Positions 17,079-26,343 of a DNA stretch of 64,000 nucleotides are shown piece after piece. Every line of letters begins with the position of its first letter. The stretch's first letter is position 1. Location of the stretch: contig CALMLO010000057.1 of the NCBI GenBank assembly GCA_937868095.1, positions 25,066 to 89,065 of the forward strand, in the 5' to 3' direction. Made by a program: the position numbers and the translations under genes. Source of the DNA: an uncultured Phycisphaerales bacterium (GTDB lineage Bacteria; Planctomycetota; Phycisphaerae; Sedimentisphaerales; Anaerohalosphaeraceae). The notes under the pieces were generated by a model that saw nothing but the letters and a program-made list of their open reading frames with translations, was not told the DNA's origin and did not search any database.

Positions 17079-18380
17079 ATGGACAATATCGACAAAACAA
17101 CGAAACTGCTGAGCCGGCGAACTTTCCGTGAAATCGAGGAGAGATTTCGGAAGCATTTTGACCTTGCCATCGAAACCATCACTCCTGAGGGGCGTCGGGT
17201 CGGGGGGTTGTGTTCCGAGCATTGCGAGCCCGCCTTCTGTGCGTTTCTTCGAAAAAAGACGGGGGCACGAAAACGATGTCTTCAGGAAAGAATCCGAAGT
17301 CTTCACATGGCCTTTCAAACCGGCCAGCCCTATACCGCCTTTTGCCATGCCGGCATCTTGTTCAGCTGCATTCCTCTTATGCATCAGGACCAGCCGCTGG
17401 GAGGGATGCTGGTGGGTAAGGGGCTTTCCGAACCTTTCAGCGCAGAAATCGCTGAAGACCTGCAGAAACGGCTGGCGGGGCTTGCTTTTCGGCCCAAGCG
17501 GCTTTTTCAGGAGGCCAGCCGACTTCCGATTTACAGCGGACGCTTCCTCCATAACGCCGTCGAATTTCTATTTATCCTTGTCTATGAAACAGCCCGACTG
17601 GACGCACGCGTCATCGAATGGAGGCGTCTGCAAGCGGCGCAGCAGTCACAAATCAGCGAAATCATCCAGCAGCGGAAAATCGCCGGACTGGAGGAACGAT
17701 ATCCTTTTCAAAGTGAACGTCAGCTGATTGCCAAGGTGAAAATGGGAGACAAAACGGGGGCTCGCGAAATCCTTAATTCCATTCTGGGCAGCATTCTTTT
17801 TCGCAACCCCGGCCAGTTGAATATCCTGAAGGTGCGTCTGGCAGAGCTGCTGGGGATTCTCAGTCGAGCCGCCGCCGAAGCAGGGGCAGACCCTGATTTT
17901 CTTCTGGAGAAAAACGCCGCTCACATAAACAAGGTTATTTCTCTGCAAAGTCAGGAGGACATCTGCCTGTGGATCAGCGTAGCCCTGAATGATTTGATTG
18001 ACTGCGTGTATGCGATGCAGAAGCCGGGCCGGCTGGAGCGGCTTGGGCCGGCGCTGGAGTATATGCAAAATCATTTTCAGGAGAAAATCACGCTGGCTCA
18101 AATTGCCAAAGCCGCCCATCTGAGCGTTTCACGGCTGTGCCACCTCTTTCGGGAACAAATGCAGATGACGGTGGTTGAATATCTGACGGATATTCGCCTG
18201 AACCGAGCCAAACAGCTGCTTTTGTCCACAGACCGAACGTGTCTTCAAATCTGCTATGAAGCGGGCTTTCAGAATCTGAGTTTTTTCAACCGAACGTTCA
18301 AAAAACAAACCGGTCTGACACCCCGTCACTTCCGCCGGCAAAACCGCCGCAGCGACCTGGCGATTCAGCTGTCGTGCTGA
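17079..18380 (+). CDS. PocR-domain AraC-family transcriptional regulator
   Basis: A 433-residue regulator. The N-terminal PocR-type sensory domain (about 10-165) shows the family's cysteines: GLCSEHC, CAFLRKK, RCLQ, FCHAG. A helical linker follows, and a C-terminal AraC double helix-turn-helix (about 330-430) with HLSVSRLCHLFREQMQ and CYEAGFQNLSFFNRTFKKQTG. PocR domains in other bacteria sense small organic substrates such as diols or methylated compounds. It is transcribed away from the MtaA/corrinoid genes and probably regulates them. A palindrome sits right before the ATG. Confidence 0.88.
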   Translation: MDNIDKTTKLLSRRTFREIEERFRKHFDLAIETITPEGRRVGGLCSEHCEPAFCAFLRKKTGARKRCLQERIRSLHMAFQTGQPYTAFCHAGILFSCIPLMHQDQPLGGMLVGKGLSEPFSAEIAEDLQKRLAGLAFRPKRLFQEASRLPIYSGRFLHNAVEFLFILVYETARLDARVIEWRRLQAAQQSQISEIIQQRKIAGLEERYPFQSERQLIAKVKMGDKTGAREILNSILGSILFRNPGQLNILKVRLAELLGILSRAAAEAGADPDFLLEKNAAHINKVISLQSQEDICLWISVALNDLIDCVYAMQKPGRLERLGPALEYMQNHFQEKITLAQIAKAAHLSVSRLCHLFREQMQMTVVEYLTDIRLNRAKQLLLSTDRTCLQICYEAGFQNLSFFNRTFKKQTGLTPRHFRRQNRRSDLAIQLSC

Positions 18381-18393
18381 GCAGTCGGCTCAG
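18377..18393. terminator. Short shared hairpin between convergent stop codons
   Basis: CTGAGC (18377-18382) pairs with GCTCAG (18388-18393). It spans the two convergent stops and may act as a weak bidirectional terminator; no T tract is present. Confidence 0.3.
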
Positions 18394-19901
18394 TCTATCT
18401 CGTCGGGTGTTTTGAAGTCATAACACTCGAACGGGATATTCAGTTCTTCCGCCAGGGCCTTCAAATCCGCCAGATAATCGCCGAAGACAGCCATCGGATG
18501 GTTCGTATTGACTTTCCATTCGATGCGGCCGCATAGTTTCAGATACCACTGCGGCCAGTCGCGGTTGCACCGCTCGGTGCGGCGGAGCCATTCTTCCTCG
18601 CTGGGCACATCGGTTTTTCCGCGGCCGGCACACAGATACAGCTGATGATCCCTGTAGCCGAATCGGGCCCAGGTAACCACGCCGGGCTTTCGGACAACAA
18701 CGGAACAGGTGCCGCCTCCGGCTTTGAAATACATTGGGGTCTGACGTTCCGACCAGGCCCCTTCGAGGGAATCATCGCGTCCGTAGGCAAAATAAGGAGC
18801 CAGGGCTCCTGAGTTGACAAACCAATAAAGCATTTCATCGGCTTTCCAGTAGCGAAGGTCGCTGAATCCGACGGGCTTGCCGCCGCTGAGCAGTTTGAGC
18901 ACCTGCATCGTGAGGGCGGCTCCATCGTCGGCCTCGGTGGCGGCGACAAAGGTTGTGCCGTCCCCTTCCGGACGAAGCCAATTGTTCAGCAGGCCCAGAG
19001 CCAGATCGGTAGCCGGATAATGCTCAATCCAGTCCAACTGATCCTGAACCCCCACAAAATCCAGACCGAACTGCTTCTTCAGGTCGAGCAAAGCACAATA
19101 AACCTTCATCTGGAAAAGCACCATCTCGCGGGTGAGTTCCGTCTCCGGATTCGTGCCGAGGACAAACCGCATTTTGTTTGCGACAAGGAAATCAAAGGCC
19201 TTCTGCGCCCGTTCATCGGGTACCCGTTCGGCCATTTTCAGAAGACGAAGGCCGTCAAAGCCGAGTTTGGCCATGCCGAAATACCGGAGGAAATCCGCTT
19301 CGGAAATCTTGTTCCACATTTCCATGGAGCGCGGGCCGACGGTACCGTAAATCATTCCGGACAGCTGTTTTTTGACCTTTTGGGCTTTTTTGCGATTTTT
19401 ATCCGCAAGTTTAACCTCGATGGTTTTTGGATAGCGCGGGACATAGCGGCCTTTGTCGAGGAAATTTTGAAGCGGCTGACAATAGGAGTCGTAATCATCA
19501 AAATTTTCGACAAAAATCCGGCTGGTACGAATGCCGACATGTTCGGTACCGCTTGCAACGGCCAGGAGTGCTACTGCACCCGGAAAATCCTGGATAGTGC
19601 TGCCCAGCAGGAGTTTGGGAGTATCTTTCGGCAGCTGCCACATCGGGCTGACGGAAAAATCCGGATAGGCCCAGCCGGCCAGAAAGTTAATAAACCGGCT
19701 GCCTTTGGCCTTTCGAATTATCTGAAAGCCCTCCGCCACACTGGAGACGAATTTGTCCGGATTGAGCACATTCGGCTGCCAGCCGAGTTGACGAATAACT
19801 TTTGTGAGATGCGCCAATTGCGGTTTTGCAACGGTCATTACAACCCGGTTGGGAGTTTCCCTCGCATCGAGAGGCAGATAGATATCCACAATCTTTTTCA
19901 T
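18390..19901 (-). CDS. L-fucose/L-arabinose isomerase-fold protein
   Basis: A 503-residue cytoplasmic protein. The fold assignment rests on the central segment EADDGAALTMQVLKLLSGG followed by FSDLRYW, resembling the metal-binding Glu and Asp region of FucI/AraA, and on a late NHPMAVFGDY with a His where these isomerases carry their metal His. It is shorter than FucI (about 590). The ATG at 19901 has a GAAAGG site. It follows an aldolase gene on the same strand and neighbours a secreted alpha-L-fucosidase, which supports a deoxy-sugar role. Substrate and true isomerase activity are unproven. Confidence 0.65.
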   Translation of the reverse strand: MKKIVDIYLPLDARETPNRVVMTVAKPQLAHLTKVIRQLGWQPNVLNPDKFVSSVAEGFQIIRKAKGSRFINFLAGWAYPDFSVSPMWQLPKDTPKLLLGSTIQDFPGAVALLAVASGTEHVGIRTSRIFVENFDDYDSYCQPLQNFLDKGRYVPRYPKTIEVKLADKNRKKAQKVKKQLSGMIYGTVGPRSMEMWNKISEADFLRYFGMAKLGFDGLRLLKMAERVPDERAQKAFDFLVANKMRFVLGTNPETELTREMVLFQMKVYCALLDLKKQFGLDFVGVQDQLDWIEHYPATDLALGLLNNWLRPEGDGTTFVAATEADDGAALTMQVLKLLSGGKPVGFSDLRYWKADEMLYWFVNSGALAPYFAYGRDDSLEGAWSERQTPMYFKAGGGTCSVVVRKPGVVTWARFGYRDHQLYLCAGRGKTDVPSEEEWLRRTERCNRDWPQWYLKLCGRIEWKVNTNHPMAVFGDYLADLKALAEELNIPFECYDFKTPDEID

Positions 19902-20087
19902 CGCTGCACCCTTTCTTATCCTTGTGTGCTCTGTCTTCCTGCTGGGGTCGGCTTTTCCCCCTCCAGCCGCTCCAGTCCCCGTCAACCTTTTTTCTATTAT
20001 GCGGAGGAAAGCCGCAAGCGTCCAGCATAATATCCTTTGAAATCGGCCGCTCTGAAAAATATTCCCGCCGCATCGATGGCCTTATTG

Positions 20088-20115
20088 CGGCCGGTTGGAC
20101 AATGAAAACCGGCCG
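20088..20115. repeat. 9-base-stem inverted repeat after the aldolase gene
   Basis: CGGCCGGTT (20088-20096) pairs perfectly with AACCGGCCG (20107-20115), 21 bases downstream of the aldolase stop codon. It has no T tract and could be a weak terminator, a 3' stabiliser or an attenuator ahead of the isomerase-like gene. Confidence 0.45.
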
Positions 20116-20135
20116 AACAGGACTCTAATTTGGGT

Positions 20136-20825
20136 TTACTTTCCCTTTCCCGGCTGGCGGCGAATCTCCTGGACGAGGTCAAGCGTCTGGCGAACAGCGG
20201 CAGTGATTCCGGCAAAGTCTCCGGCTTCCACAAGGGCCTTTGTAATCAGTTTGGAACCCATCCCCACGCAGGCCGTACCCGCACCAAACCACGCCGAAAG
20301 ACTCTCACGAGTCGGCGCCACGCCTCCGGTCGGCATCAGTTCCGCCCATGGGCAGGGTCCGCGTACCGCCTTAACAAACTCCGGCCCGCCGACCTGGCCG
20401 CCCGGAAAGATTTTGCAGATTTCCACGCCCAACTGATGGGCCCGATGAATCTCGGTTACAGAACCGCAGCCGGGCAGATAGGCAATCTTGCGGCTGTTGC
20501 ATAGTTTGGCAGTGTCTTCATCCAGCAGCGGCCCTACCACAAAATCCGCTCCTGCCGCGATATACATTGCCGCTGTCGGCGCATCCACAATGGAACCGAC
20601 ACCGATAATCAGGTTGGGCTGCTGCTGATCCCGCCAGCGTGTGAGTTCCTCAAAAACCCGCACGGCCCGATCGCCGCGGTTGGTAAACTCAATACAGCCG
20701 GCTCCTCCTTGTGCACAGGCACTGGCTATTTCTATTGCTGTCTTGGCATCCGGCTGATAAAAAACCGGTATCAGACCGATTTCCTTCATTGCACAAAGTA
20801 CATGCAATCGTGAATGTCGTGCCAT
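20136..20825 (-). CDS. eda: KDPG/KHG-type 2-keto-3-deoxy-sugar-acid aldolase
   Basis: A 229-residue class I aldolase of the Eda family. The Schiff-base lysine is in VEICKIFPGG, the catalytic Glu in CIEFTNRG, and the phosphate-binding glycine in LMPTGGV. Family members split 2-keto-3-deoxy-6-phosphogluconate or related keto-deoxy acids into pyruvate and an aldehyde. Start ATG 20825 has a strong AGGAG site. It is divergent from the fucosidase gene and upstream of the isomerase-like gene, so a role in deoxy-sugar catabolism is possible. Exact substrate not determinable. Confidence 0.87.
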   Translation of the reverse strand: MARHSRLHVLCAMKEIGLIPVFYQPDAKTAIEIASACAQGGAGCIEFTNRGDRAVRVFEELTRWRDQQQPNLIIGVGSIVDAPTAAMYIAAGADFVVGPLLDEDTAKLCNSRKIAYLPGCGSVTEIHRAHQLGVEICKIFPGGQVGGPEFVKAVRGPCPWAELMPTGGVAPTRESLSAWFGAGTACVGMGSKLITKALVEAGDFAGITAAVRQTLDLVQEIRRQPGKGK

Positions 20826-20939
20826 CCGAGTCTCCTTTCCCTGATAATATCTATCTTTTTTATCCTTGCTGATTCTGCTATTATAATCGCCAATCCGGAT
20901 TTGAAAAGTTCGTTTCCTTGAAAGAAAGCGCCGCGGCCG

Positions 20940-20970
20940 GTACGATACTGATATGCTTACAGTACGATAC
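20940..20970 (+). promoter_or_regulatory. Direct repeat GTACGATAC x2, candidate regulator site
   Basis: GTACGATAC occurs at 20940-20948 and again at 20962-20970, 22 bases apart (two helical turns), in the divergent region between the aldolase and fucosidase genes. The second copy lies 27 bases before the fucosidase ATG. Direct repeats at this spacing are typical of AraC-type binding sites. Confidence 0.4.
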
Positions 20971-20997
20971 AGAAACATCGCTTTCAGGAGGTCTCAG

Positions 20998-23427
20998 ATG
21001 AAAATGTCTTTTCCCGTTGCTCTGATTCTGGCGGCTTCGATTGCCTGGGCAGATGATTCTTATACTCTCTGGTATTCTGCGCCTGCCGAGAAATGGACAG
21101 AAGCGCTGCCTGTCGGCAATGGCCGGCTGGGTGCAATGGTGTTCGGCGGCACACTCGAGGAACGCATTCCACTGAATGAAGATACCGTCTGGGCAGGTCC
21201 GCCGGTTCCTCAGGCCGAGCCCGGCTTTCAGGAAGCCATGAACCAAGCCCGCGGTCTCTGGTTTGAAGGCCAATATGCCCAAGCAGAGAAGATGATTCAG
21301 CGTGTGATGGGCAAGGCGATTGAACCGCGCAGCTATCAGACCCTCGGCGATCTTCACCTCCGTCTGAACATTCCGCAAGGGAAAACGAGCGAACCGCCGG
21401 CCGGCGAGGTCTCCAGCCGCGATGGGGCGGAGCATCCGGTCTCCGGCGTCCAACTTAGCCGGCATTTTGAGCCGCCCGTGGAAAACTACCGCCGGCAGCT
21501 GTGTCTGGACACGGCTATCGCCTCTACCCGCTTCGAATACGAAGGCATCGGCTATACGCGAGAGGTCTTTTCTTCGGCGGCGGATCAGGTTCTTGTTATC
21601 CGAATGACTGCCGAGCAGCCGGGCAAGCTGAATCTGACGGCCTGGCTTGACCGTCCGGCTGATTTTACTGTCGGTACCGCTGGAAACGACCGGATTGAAA
21701 TGTTCGGCCAGGCCCAGCACAATGGGAACAATCTTGGCGTGAAATGGCACTGTCTGCTGAGAGTCAAAACCCGCGGCGGCCAGAGCCGAACCCTGAACAA
21801 CCAACTGCTCATTGAAAACGCTGATGAAGCTGTCTTCTATTTATCCGCCGCGACCGATTACAACAAGGCCAACCCGTCTGAGCCGCTCGGCACAAACCTG
21901 AAAAACCTTTGTGCCGAACCAATCGAAGCCGCCTCTGAAAAATCTTATGAGCAGCTTTGCCGGGATCACACGGCCGCCCATCAGGAGCTTTTCCGTCGAT
22001 GCCTCTTTCATCTGGCCGGCCCTGACAACTCCGCCCAGCCCACCGATGTCCGCCTGCAGGCCGTCAAAGACGGCGGGGAGGAACCCGCTCTGGCAGCGCT
22101 TTATTTTGAGTACGGACGCTACCTGCTCATCAGCTGCTCGCGGCCCGGCTGCATGCCCGCCAACCTGCAGGGGCTCTGGTCTGAAGCCCTTGCCGGCCCG
22201 TGGAATTGCGACTATCACATCAATATCAATATTCAGATGAATTACTGGCCTGCTGAAGTGACCAATCTGTCTGAATGCCACAGTCCCTTTTTTGATTTTA
22301 TTGAGGGACTTGCCGCCAACGGGCAGCAAACAGCCCGACGGCTCTATGGAGCGCAGGGCTTCTGCGTCCATTTCACTACGGACGCCTGGCAATACACCGA
22401 CCCCTTCGGCAACGTTCAATATGGAATGTGGCCGCACGGCGGCGGCTGGGCCAGCCAGCATTTTATCGAGCATTATCGATTCACCTGCGATATTGACTTT
22501 CTGCGCAAACGTGCCTATCCCATCCTTCGCCAGGCCGCTCTTTTCTATCTGGACTACCTGACAACCGACCCGAAGAGCGGTCTTTTGGTGTCCGGTCTGG
22601 ATACTTCGCCGGAGAACCTCTACCTGACCGCCGAGAAACAAAAACTGGCCCTGTCCATGGGGCCGGCGATGAGCCAGCAAATCATCTGGGATGTCTTTAC
22701 CAACACGCTGGAGGCCGCCGAAATCCTCGGGATTCAGGATGATTTTGTTGAGCGTGTCAAAGCCGCCCGAAGCAAATTGGCTCCTTCCCGCATCGGCCCG
22801 GACGGGCGGCTGATGGAATGGGCGATGCCCTTTGAGGAGGCCGAGCCGGGCCATCGCCACATGTCGCACTTGTTTGCTCTCCATCCAGGCCGTCAATACA
22901 ACATTTACGACAGTCCCGAGATGGTCGCCGCCGCCCGAAAGACCCTTGAGTACCGGCTGGGTCACGGCGGCGGGCACACCGGCTGGTCGCGGGCATGGAT
23001 TATCAACTTCTGGGCACGCTTCCACGAGGCGGAAAAGGCCTACGAAAATCTTCAGGCCCTCTTCCGCAACAGCACCTTGCCCAATCTGTTCGACACCCAC
23101 CCGCCGTTTCAAATCGACGGCAACTTCGGGGGGACCGCCGCCATCGCTGAAATGCTCCTGCAATCCCATTGCCGTACCGCAGAAGGCACCGTCATTATCG
23201 AACTGCTGCCCGCCCTGCCGGCCGCCTGGGCAGAAGGCAGCATCCACGGTCTGCGGGCGCGAGGCGGTTTTGAAGTCGATCTGGACTGGAAAGACGGCCG
23301 GCTTGATAAGGCCGCCATCCGTTCCGACACCGCCAACCGCTGTCAGATTCGTTATAACGGCAAATCCATTGAGCGAACCTTCCAAGCCGGCTCTGGGGCC
23401 GCACTCTTTGCAAAGGACTTTTCATAG
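20998..23427 (+). CDS. Secreted GH95 alpha-L-fucosidase
   Basis: An 809-residue glycoside hydrolase family 95 enzyme with a cleavable signal peptide ([18 protein letters not shown]), so exported. It shows the GH95 start [25 protein letters not shown], the asparagine pair in [12 protein letters not shown] (N409 and N411, equivalent to the assisting asparagines of bifidobacterial AfcA), a candidate acid segment around residues 605-616 before [13 protein letters not shown], and D707 in FQIDGNFGG. It should release L-fucose (or the related L-galactose) from glycans. The ATG at 20998 has a CAGGAGG site. The flavoprotein gene follows after 5 bases. Confidence 0.93.
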   Translation: MKMSFPVALILAASIAWADDSYTLWYSAPAEKWTEALPVGNGRLGAMVFGGTLEERIPLNEDTVWAGPPVPQAEPGFQEAMNQARGLWFEGQYAQAEKMIQRVMGKAIEPRSYQTLGDLHLRLNIPQGKTSEPPAGEVSSRDGAEHPVSGVQLSRHFEPPVENYRRQLCLDTAIASTRFEYEGIGYTREVFSSAADQVLVIRMTAEQPGKLNLTAWLDRPADFTVGTAGNDRIEMFGQAQHNGNNLGVKWHCLLRVKTRGGQSRTLNNQLLIENADEAVFYLSAATDYNKANPSEPLGTNLKNLCAEPIEAASEKSYEQLCRDHTAAHQELFRRCLFHLAGPDNSAQPTDVRLQAVKDGGEEPALAALYFEYGRYLLISCSRPGCMPANLQGLWSEALAGPWNCDYHININIQMNYWPAEVTNLSECHSPFFDFIEGLAANGQQTARRLYGAQGFCVHFTTDAWQYTDPFGNVQYGMWPHGGGWASQHFIEHYRFTCDIDFLRKRAYPILRQAALFYLDYLTTDPKSGLLVSGLDTSPENLYLTAEKQKLALSMGPAMSQQIIWDVFTNTLEAAEILGIQDDFVERVKAARSKLAPSRIGPDGRLMEWAMPFEEAEPGHRHMSHLFALHPGRQYNIYDSPEMVAAARKTLEYRLGHGGGHTGWSRAWIINFWARFHEAEKAYENLQALFRNSTLPNLFDTHPPFQIDGNFGGTAAIAEMLLQSHCRTAEGTVIIELLPALPAAWAEGSIHGLRARGGFEVDLDWKDGRLDKAAIRSDTANRCQIRYNGKSIERTFQAGSGAALFAKDFS

Positions 23428-23432
23428 CAAGC

Positions 23433-24677
23433 ATGGAAACGCAAATCTGCATCCTTGGAGCCGGCCCGGCCGGCCTGATGGCGGCCATCTTTGCCGCAGA
23501 GGCCCAGGCCCAGGTGCTGGTCATTGAGCGAAACACCACGGCCGGCCGCAAACTCCTGAAGACCGGCCGGGGCCGCTGCAACTTCACCCACACCGGTTCG
23601 ATTGATGAATTTGTCCGGTCTTACGGTGCCTGCGGCCGATTTCTCAAGCCGGCGCTGTATGCGTTTTCTCCTGAGCAGGTTCGCCGGTTTTTTCAGGAGC
23701 GCAACCTGGCTGCGAAGGTGGAAAAAGACGGCTGTGTTTTCCCCGTCAGTGATCGTGCTTCGGATGTGTGCAGAATCCTGCTTGAAACGGCACGAGAGCG
23801 GAATGTTCAGTTTCTCTTCGGACGCTGCGTTGAACGAATCACTCAGGAAGACCGTTTCTTTCTGATCCACACAGACAAACAGACGGTGCGGGCGTCGGCG
23901 GTTATTCTTGCTACAGGGGGGGCCAGCTGGCCTGCCACCGGCTCAACGGGCGATGGATACCATCTGGCGGCGGCTTTCAGCCATTCCATCATTGCTCCCA
24001 AACCCGCCCTTTGCCCGCTTGTTACGGAAGAAAGATGGCCCTGTTCTTTGCAGGGAATCGGGATACCCCATGTTGCTATTCGAGCATCGGCTGACGGGCG
24101 CACTTTTCAGAGTGAGGGGCCTGTGATGTTTACTTCAGAGGGGCTGGGCGGGCCGGCAGTCTTTGACCTCAGCCGTCATCTAACCGATTTTCTTTCCCGC
24201 GATGAAAAAGCCATCCTTCATCTGGACTTTCTTCCTGAACTGGACATTCAAAGTCTCCAAAATAGATTGGTTTCTGAATGTGCCAGCCATCCTAAAAAAG
24301 AACCGGCCGGCATTTTGTCGGCCTTTTTGCCTCGTCAGGTTTGCCTAACGATTCAAAATCTGCTTTGGCCCTGCGGCGGCCCTTCGGCTTCTCAACTTAC
24401 TCGTGAGCAGCGGGACCGGTTGGTTCATCTGCTCAAGTCCGCTTCTTTAACCGTCGCCAAAACCGCTCCGCTGGAGCAGGCCACCATCACCCGAGGCGGC
24501 ATCAGCCGAAACGAGATTGAGCCGACATCTATGCAGTCCCGACTGTGTCCGAACCTCTTCTTTGCCGGGGAAGTAATCGATGCGGACGGCCCGTGCGGTG
24601 GCTACAATCTGCAAATCGCCTGGTCCACCGGCGCTTTGGCCGGTACCTCTGCCGCAAAAATCCTTCAAAAACCATAA
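23433..24677 (+). CDS. BaiN/HI0933-family flavoprotein
   Basis: A 414-residue FAD-binding protein of the HI0933/BaiN/YhiN family. The N-terminal dinucleotide motif GAGPAGLMAA is followed by GRKLLKTGRGRCNFTH, then VILATGGASWPATGSTGDGY, MFTSEGLGGPAV and the C-terminal FAD motif FAGEVIDADGPCGGYNLQ. The family is of uncertain physiological function; some members reduce steroid double bonds. It begins 5 bases after the fucosidase stop, so it is co-transcribed, but a functional link is not obvious. Confidence 0.9.
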   Translation: METQICILGAGPAGLMAAIFAAEAQAQVLVIERNTTAGRKLLKTGRGRCNFTHTGSIDEFVRSYGACGRFLKPALYAFSPEQVRRFFQERNLAAKVEKDGCVFPVSDRASDVCRILLETARERNVQFLFGRCVERITQEDRFFLIHTDKQTVRASAVILATGGASWPATGSTGDGYHLAAAFSHSIIAPKPALCPLVTEERWPCSLQGIGIPHVAIRASADGRTFQSEGPVMFTSEGLGGPAVFDLSRHLTDFLSRDEKAILHLDFLPELDIQSLQNRLVSECASHPKKEPAGILSAFLPRQVCLTIQNLLWPCGGPSASQLTREQRDRLVHLLKSASLTVAKTAPLEQATITRGGISRNEIEPTSMQSRLCPNLFFAGEVIDADGPCGGYNLQIAWSTGALAGTSAAKILQKP

Positions 24678-24842
24678 AACATTCGACACAAAGTCCGATA
24701 ATTTCACCCTTTAATGTCTAAAATTCAAAGTTGTTTTTTTGCCTACTTTCCCTTGTGAACTTTTACCGAAGTTGCCGATAAAAAATAGAGAAAAGGAACC
24801 AAATAGTCGCCACAGATTGTCTTGTTTCAAGCCAGAAAGCGT

Positions 24843-24871
24843 TTGACACATGCTTTATACGGTGGTAATGT
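24843..24871 (+). promoter_or_regulatory. Probable promoter of the SH3b-domain protein gene
   Basis: A consensus TTGACA (24843-24848), exactly 17 bases, then TAATGT (24866-24871). Transcription would begin near 24878. The rest of 24678-24945 shows nothing else I can name. Confidence 0.55.
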
Positions 24872-24945
24872 AAAAGGGAAAAATAGTGGAATAAGAACCT
24901 CCGTTTTAAGGGAGGGAACGATTCGTTTTGGATGGAGACAAAACA

Positions 24946-26322
24946 ATGGTCATCAGCACAAATTCGCTTGCCTATGTAATTGGCCTTTTGTGGACATTTT
25001 CGGCTGCGGCGGCGGCTGCGGAACCGTCAAGCCAGCAAGCATCGGCTGAGCCCAAAGCGTCTGCCGAAACGCAGGCCCCTGCTGAAAATCTGGTGGCAAA
25101 GCTTGCCCAAATGGAATTTCCGCAAGTGGCTGAAGTCATCGGCAATGATGTAAACATCCGCTCCGGCCCCGGCACCAGCTACTATCGCTGCGGCAAGCTG
25201 AACGCCGGCGACAAAGTCATTGTTGTCGATATTCTTCACAATGCGTGGGCCAAAATCGTCCCGCCGGAGGGAAGTTATTCGTGGATTTCGAAGACCTATG
25301 TCCAGCTCAATCCCAACAATCCCAAGATTGGCGTGCTTACGGGTGATGATGTGAGGGTTTGGGCCGGCTCGGACTTTGTCGAACCGATCCATTCTCACTC
25401 TCAGCAGGTGAAACTGTACAAGGGCGATCTGGTGGAGCTGGTCGGGCCGTCGGACATGGATGCTGATTTCTACAAAATCAAGCCGCCGGCCGATGCCTAT
25501 CTGTGGGTAAGCATGGAACAGATCAAACTGCTGGGGCCGGTCTCTGCCCAAAAGCCGGTTCAGCCGCCTGCGGAAGAAAAAACTCAGGCCGCCGCGGCCC
25601 AGCCGAGTTCATCCGCGGAACCGGCAGCGGCTGCAGCCGCCCCAACCCAGCCGGCTCAACCCGCTGCGCCGCAGCCGGAACAGGCAGCGAGTGCACCCAG
25701 TACTCCCGAAGCTGAACAAGCCCAACCGGCTCAGCCAGCACAGCCGACTCCTCCGCCGGCTCCTTCGGTAGAGACCCTTGCGATTCAAAAATGCACTCAG
25801 TTGAAAGCGGCCATCGAAGAAGAACTCAAAAAACCACTTCCTGAACAGGACTATACTGCGTACAAAGAAGACCTCCAAAAGATGATTCAGACACCGGATG
25901 TCGGGCGGGCTAAACTCTATGCCGAGTCTCTTCTGAAGCAAATCGAACGATATGAATTGGCTATCGAAGTGCACAAGCAGCTTCAGCAGCAGGACCAGGC
26001 CCTCCAGGAGATTCGGGGCAAGATTGCTGCGGCTCATCAGACCCAGCGGGAACGGGCTGTACCGGCGGAGGCCAAATACCTTTTTGTCGGAACCTTGCAG
26101 CCCTCTCATATTTACACCGGCAAAGTCGGGCCGCGACGCTATGTCGTGATGGATCAGAACAAGCGCATCCTTTGCTATCTGCTTCCCAAAGACCCCTCCT
26201 TGCAGCCCAAACTGGACAGTTTGACGGATAAGATTGTCGGGGTCAAAGGGACGATTCTTGACGACCCCAAGGCCATGATTCCGGTTGTTCTGCTCGAAGA
26301 AGTTGAGGCGATTTTTGAATAA
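24946..26322 (+). CDS. Exported SH3b-domain protein with Pro/Ala-rich linker
   Basis: A 458-residue envelope protein. Signal peptide at residues 1-24 or so; a bacterial SH3 domain at about 60-115 (VNIRSGPGTSYYRCGKL, WAKIVPP, SWISKTYV), and a second SH3-like module near 125-185. A low-complexity Pro/Ala/Gln linker spans about 190-275, a predicted coiled coil about 280-375, and a C-terminal small beta domain follows. SH3b modules usually bind cell-wall or envelope ligands. The ATG at 24946 has a GGAG site 8 bases upstream; a TTG at 24928 is an alternative. No enzymatic domain is seen. Confidence 0.75.
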   Translation: MVISTNSLAYVIGLLWTFSAAAAAAEPSSQQASAEPKASAETQAPAENLVAKLAQMEFPQVAEVIGNDVNIRSGPGTSYYRCGKLNAGDKVIVVDILHNAWAKIVPPEGSYSWISKTYVQLNPNNPKIGVLTGDDVRVWAGSDFVEPIHSHSQQVKLYKGDLVELVGPSDMDADFYKIKPPADAYLWVSMEQIKLLGPVSAQKPVQPPAEEKTQAAAAQPSSSAEPAAAAAAPTQPAQPAAPQPEQAASAPSTPEAEQAQPAQPAQPTPPPAPSVETLAIQKCTQLKAAIEEELKKPLPEQDYTAYKEDLQKMIQTPDVGRAKLYAESLLKQIERYELAIEVHKQLQQQDQALQEIRGKIAAAHQTQRERAVPAEAKYLFVGTLQPSHIYTGKVGPRRYVVMDQNKRILCYLLPKDPSLQPKLDSLTDKIVGVKGTILDDPKAMIPVVLLEEVEAIFE

Positions 26323-26325
26323 GCG

Positions 26326-26339
26326 GCCGCCGCGGCGGC
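26326..26339. repeat. 14-base perfect GC palindrome between convergent genes
   Basis: GCCGCCGCGGCGGC lies in the 21-base gap between the convergent SH3b and AsmA-like genes. It could form a hairpin in either transcript but lacks a T tract. Confidence 0.35.
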
Positions 26340-26343
26340 GGAT

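Noticed and set aside
21841..23385. Long antisense open frame over the GH95 gene
   Set aside because: GH95 motifs are complete on the plus strand; the antisense frame is a by-product of GC-rich codon use.
26326..26339. GC palindrome as a terminator
   Set aside because: It has a perfect palindrome but no T tract; kept only as a repeat.
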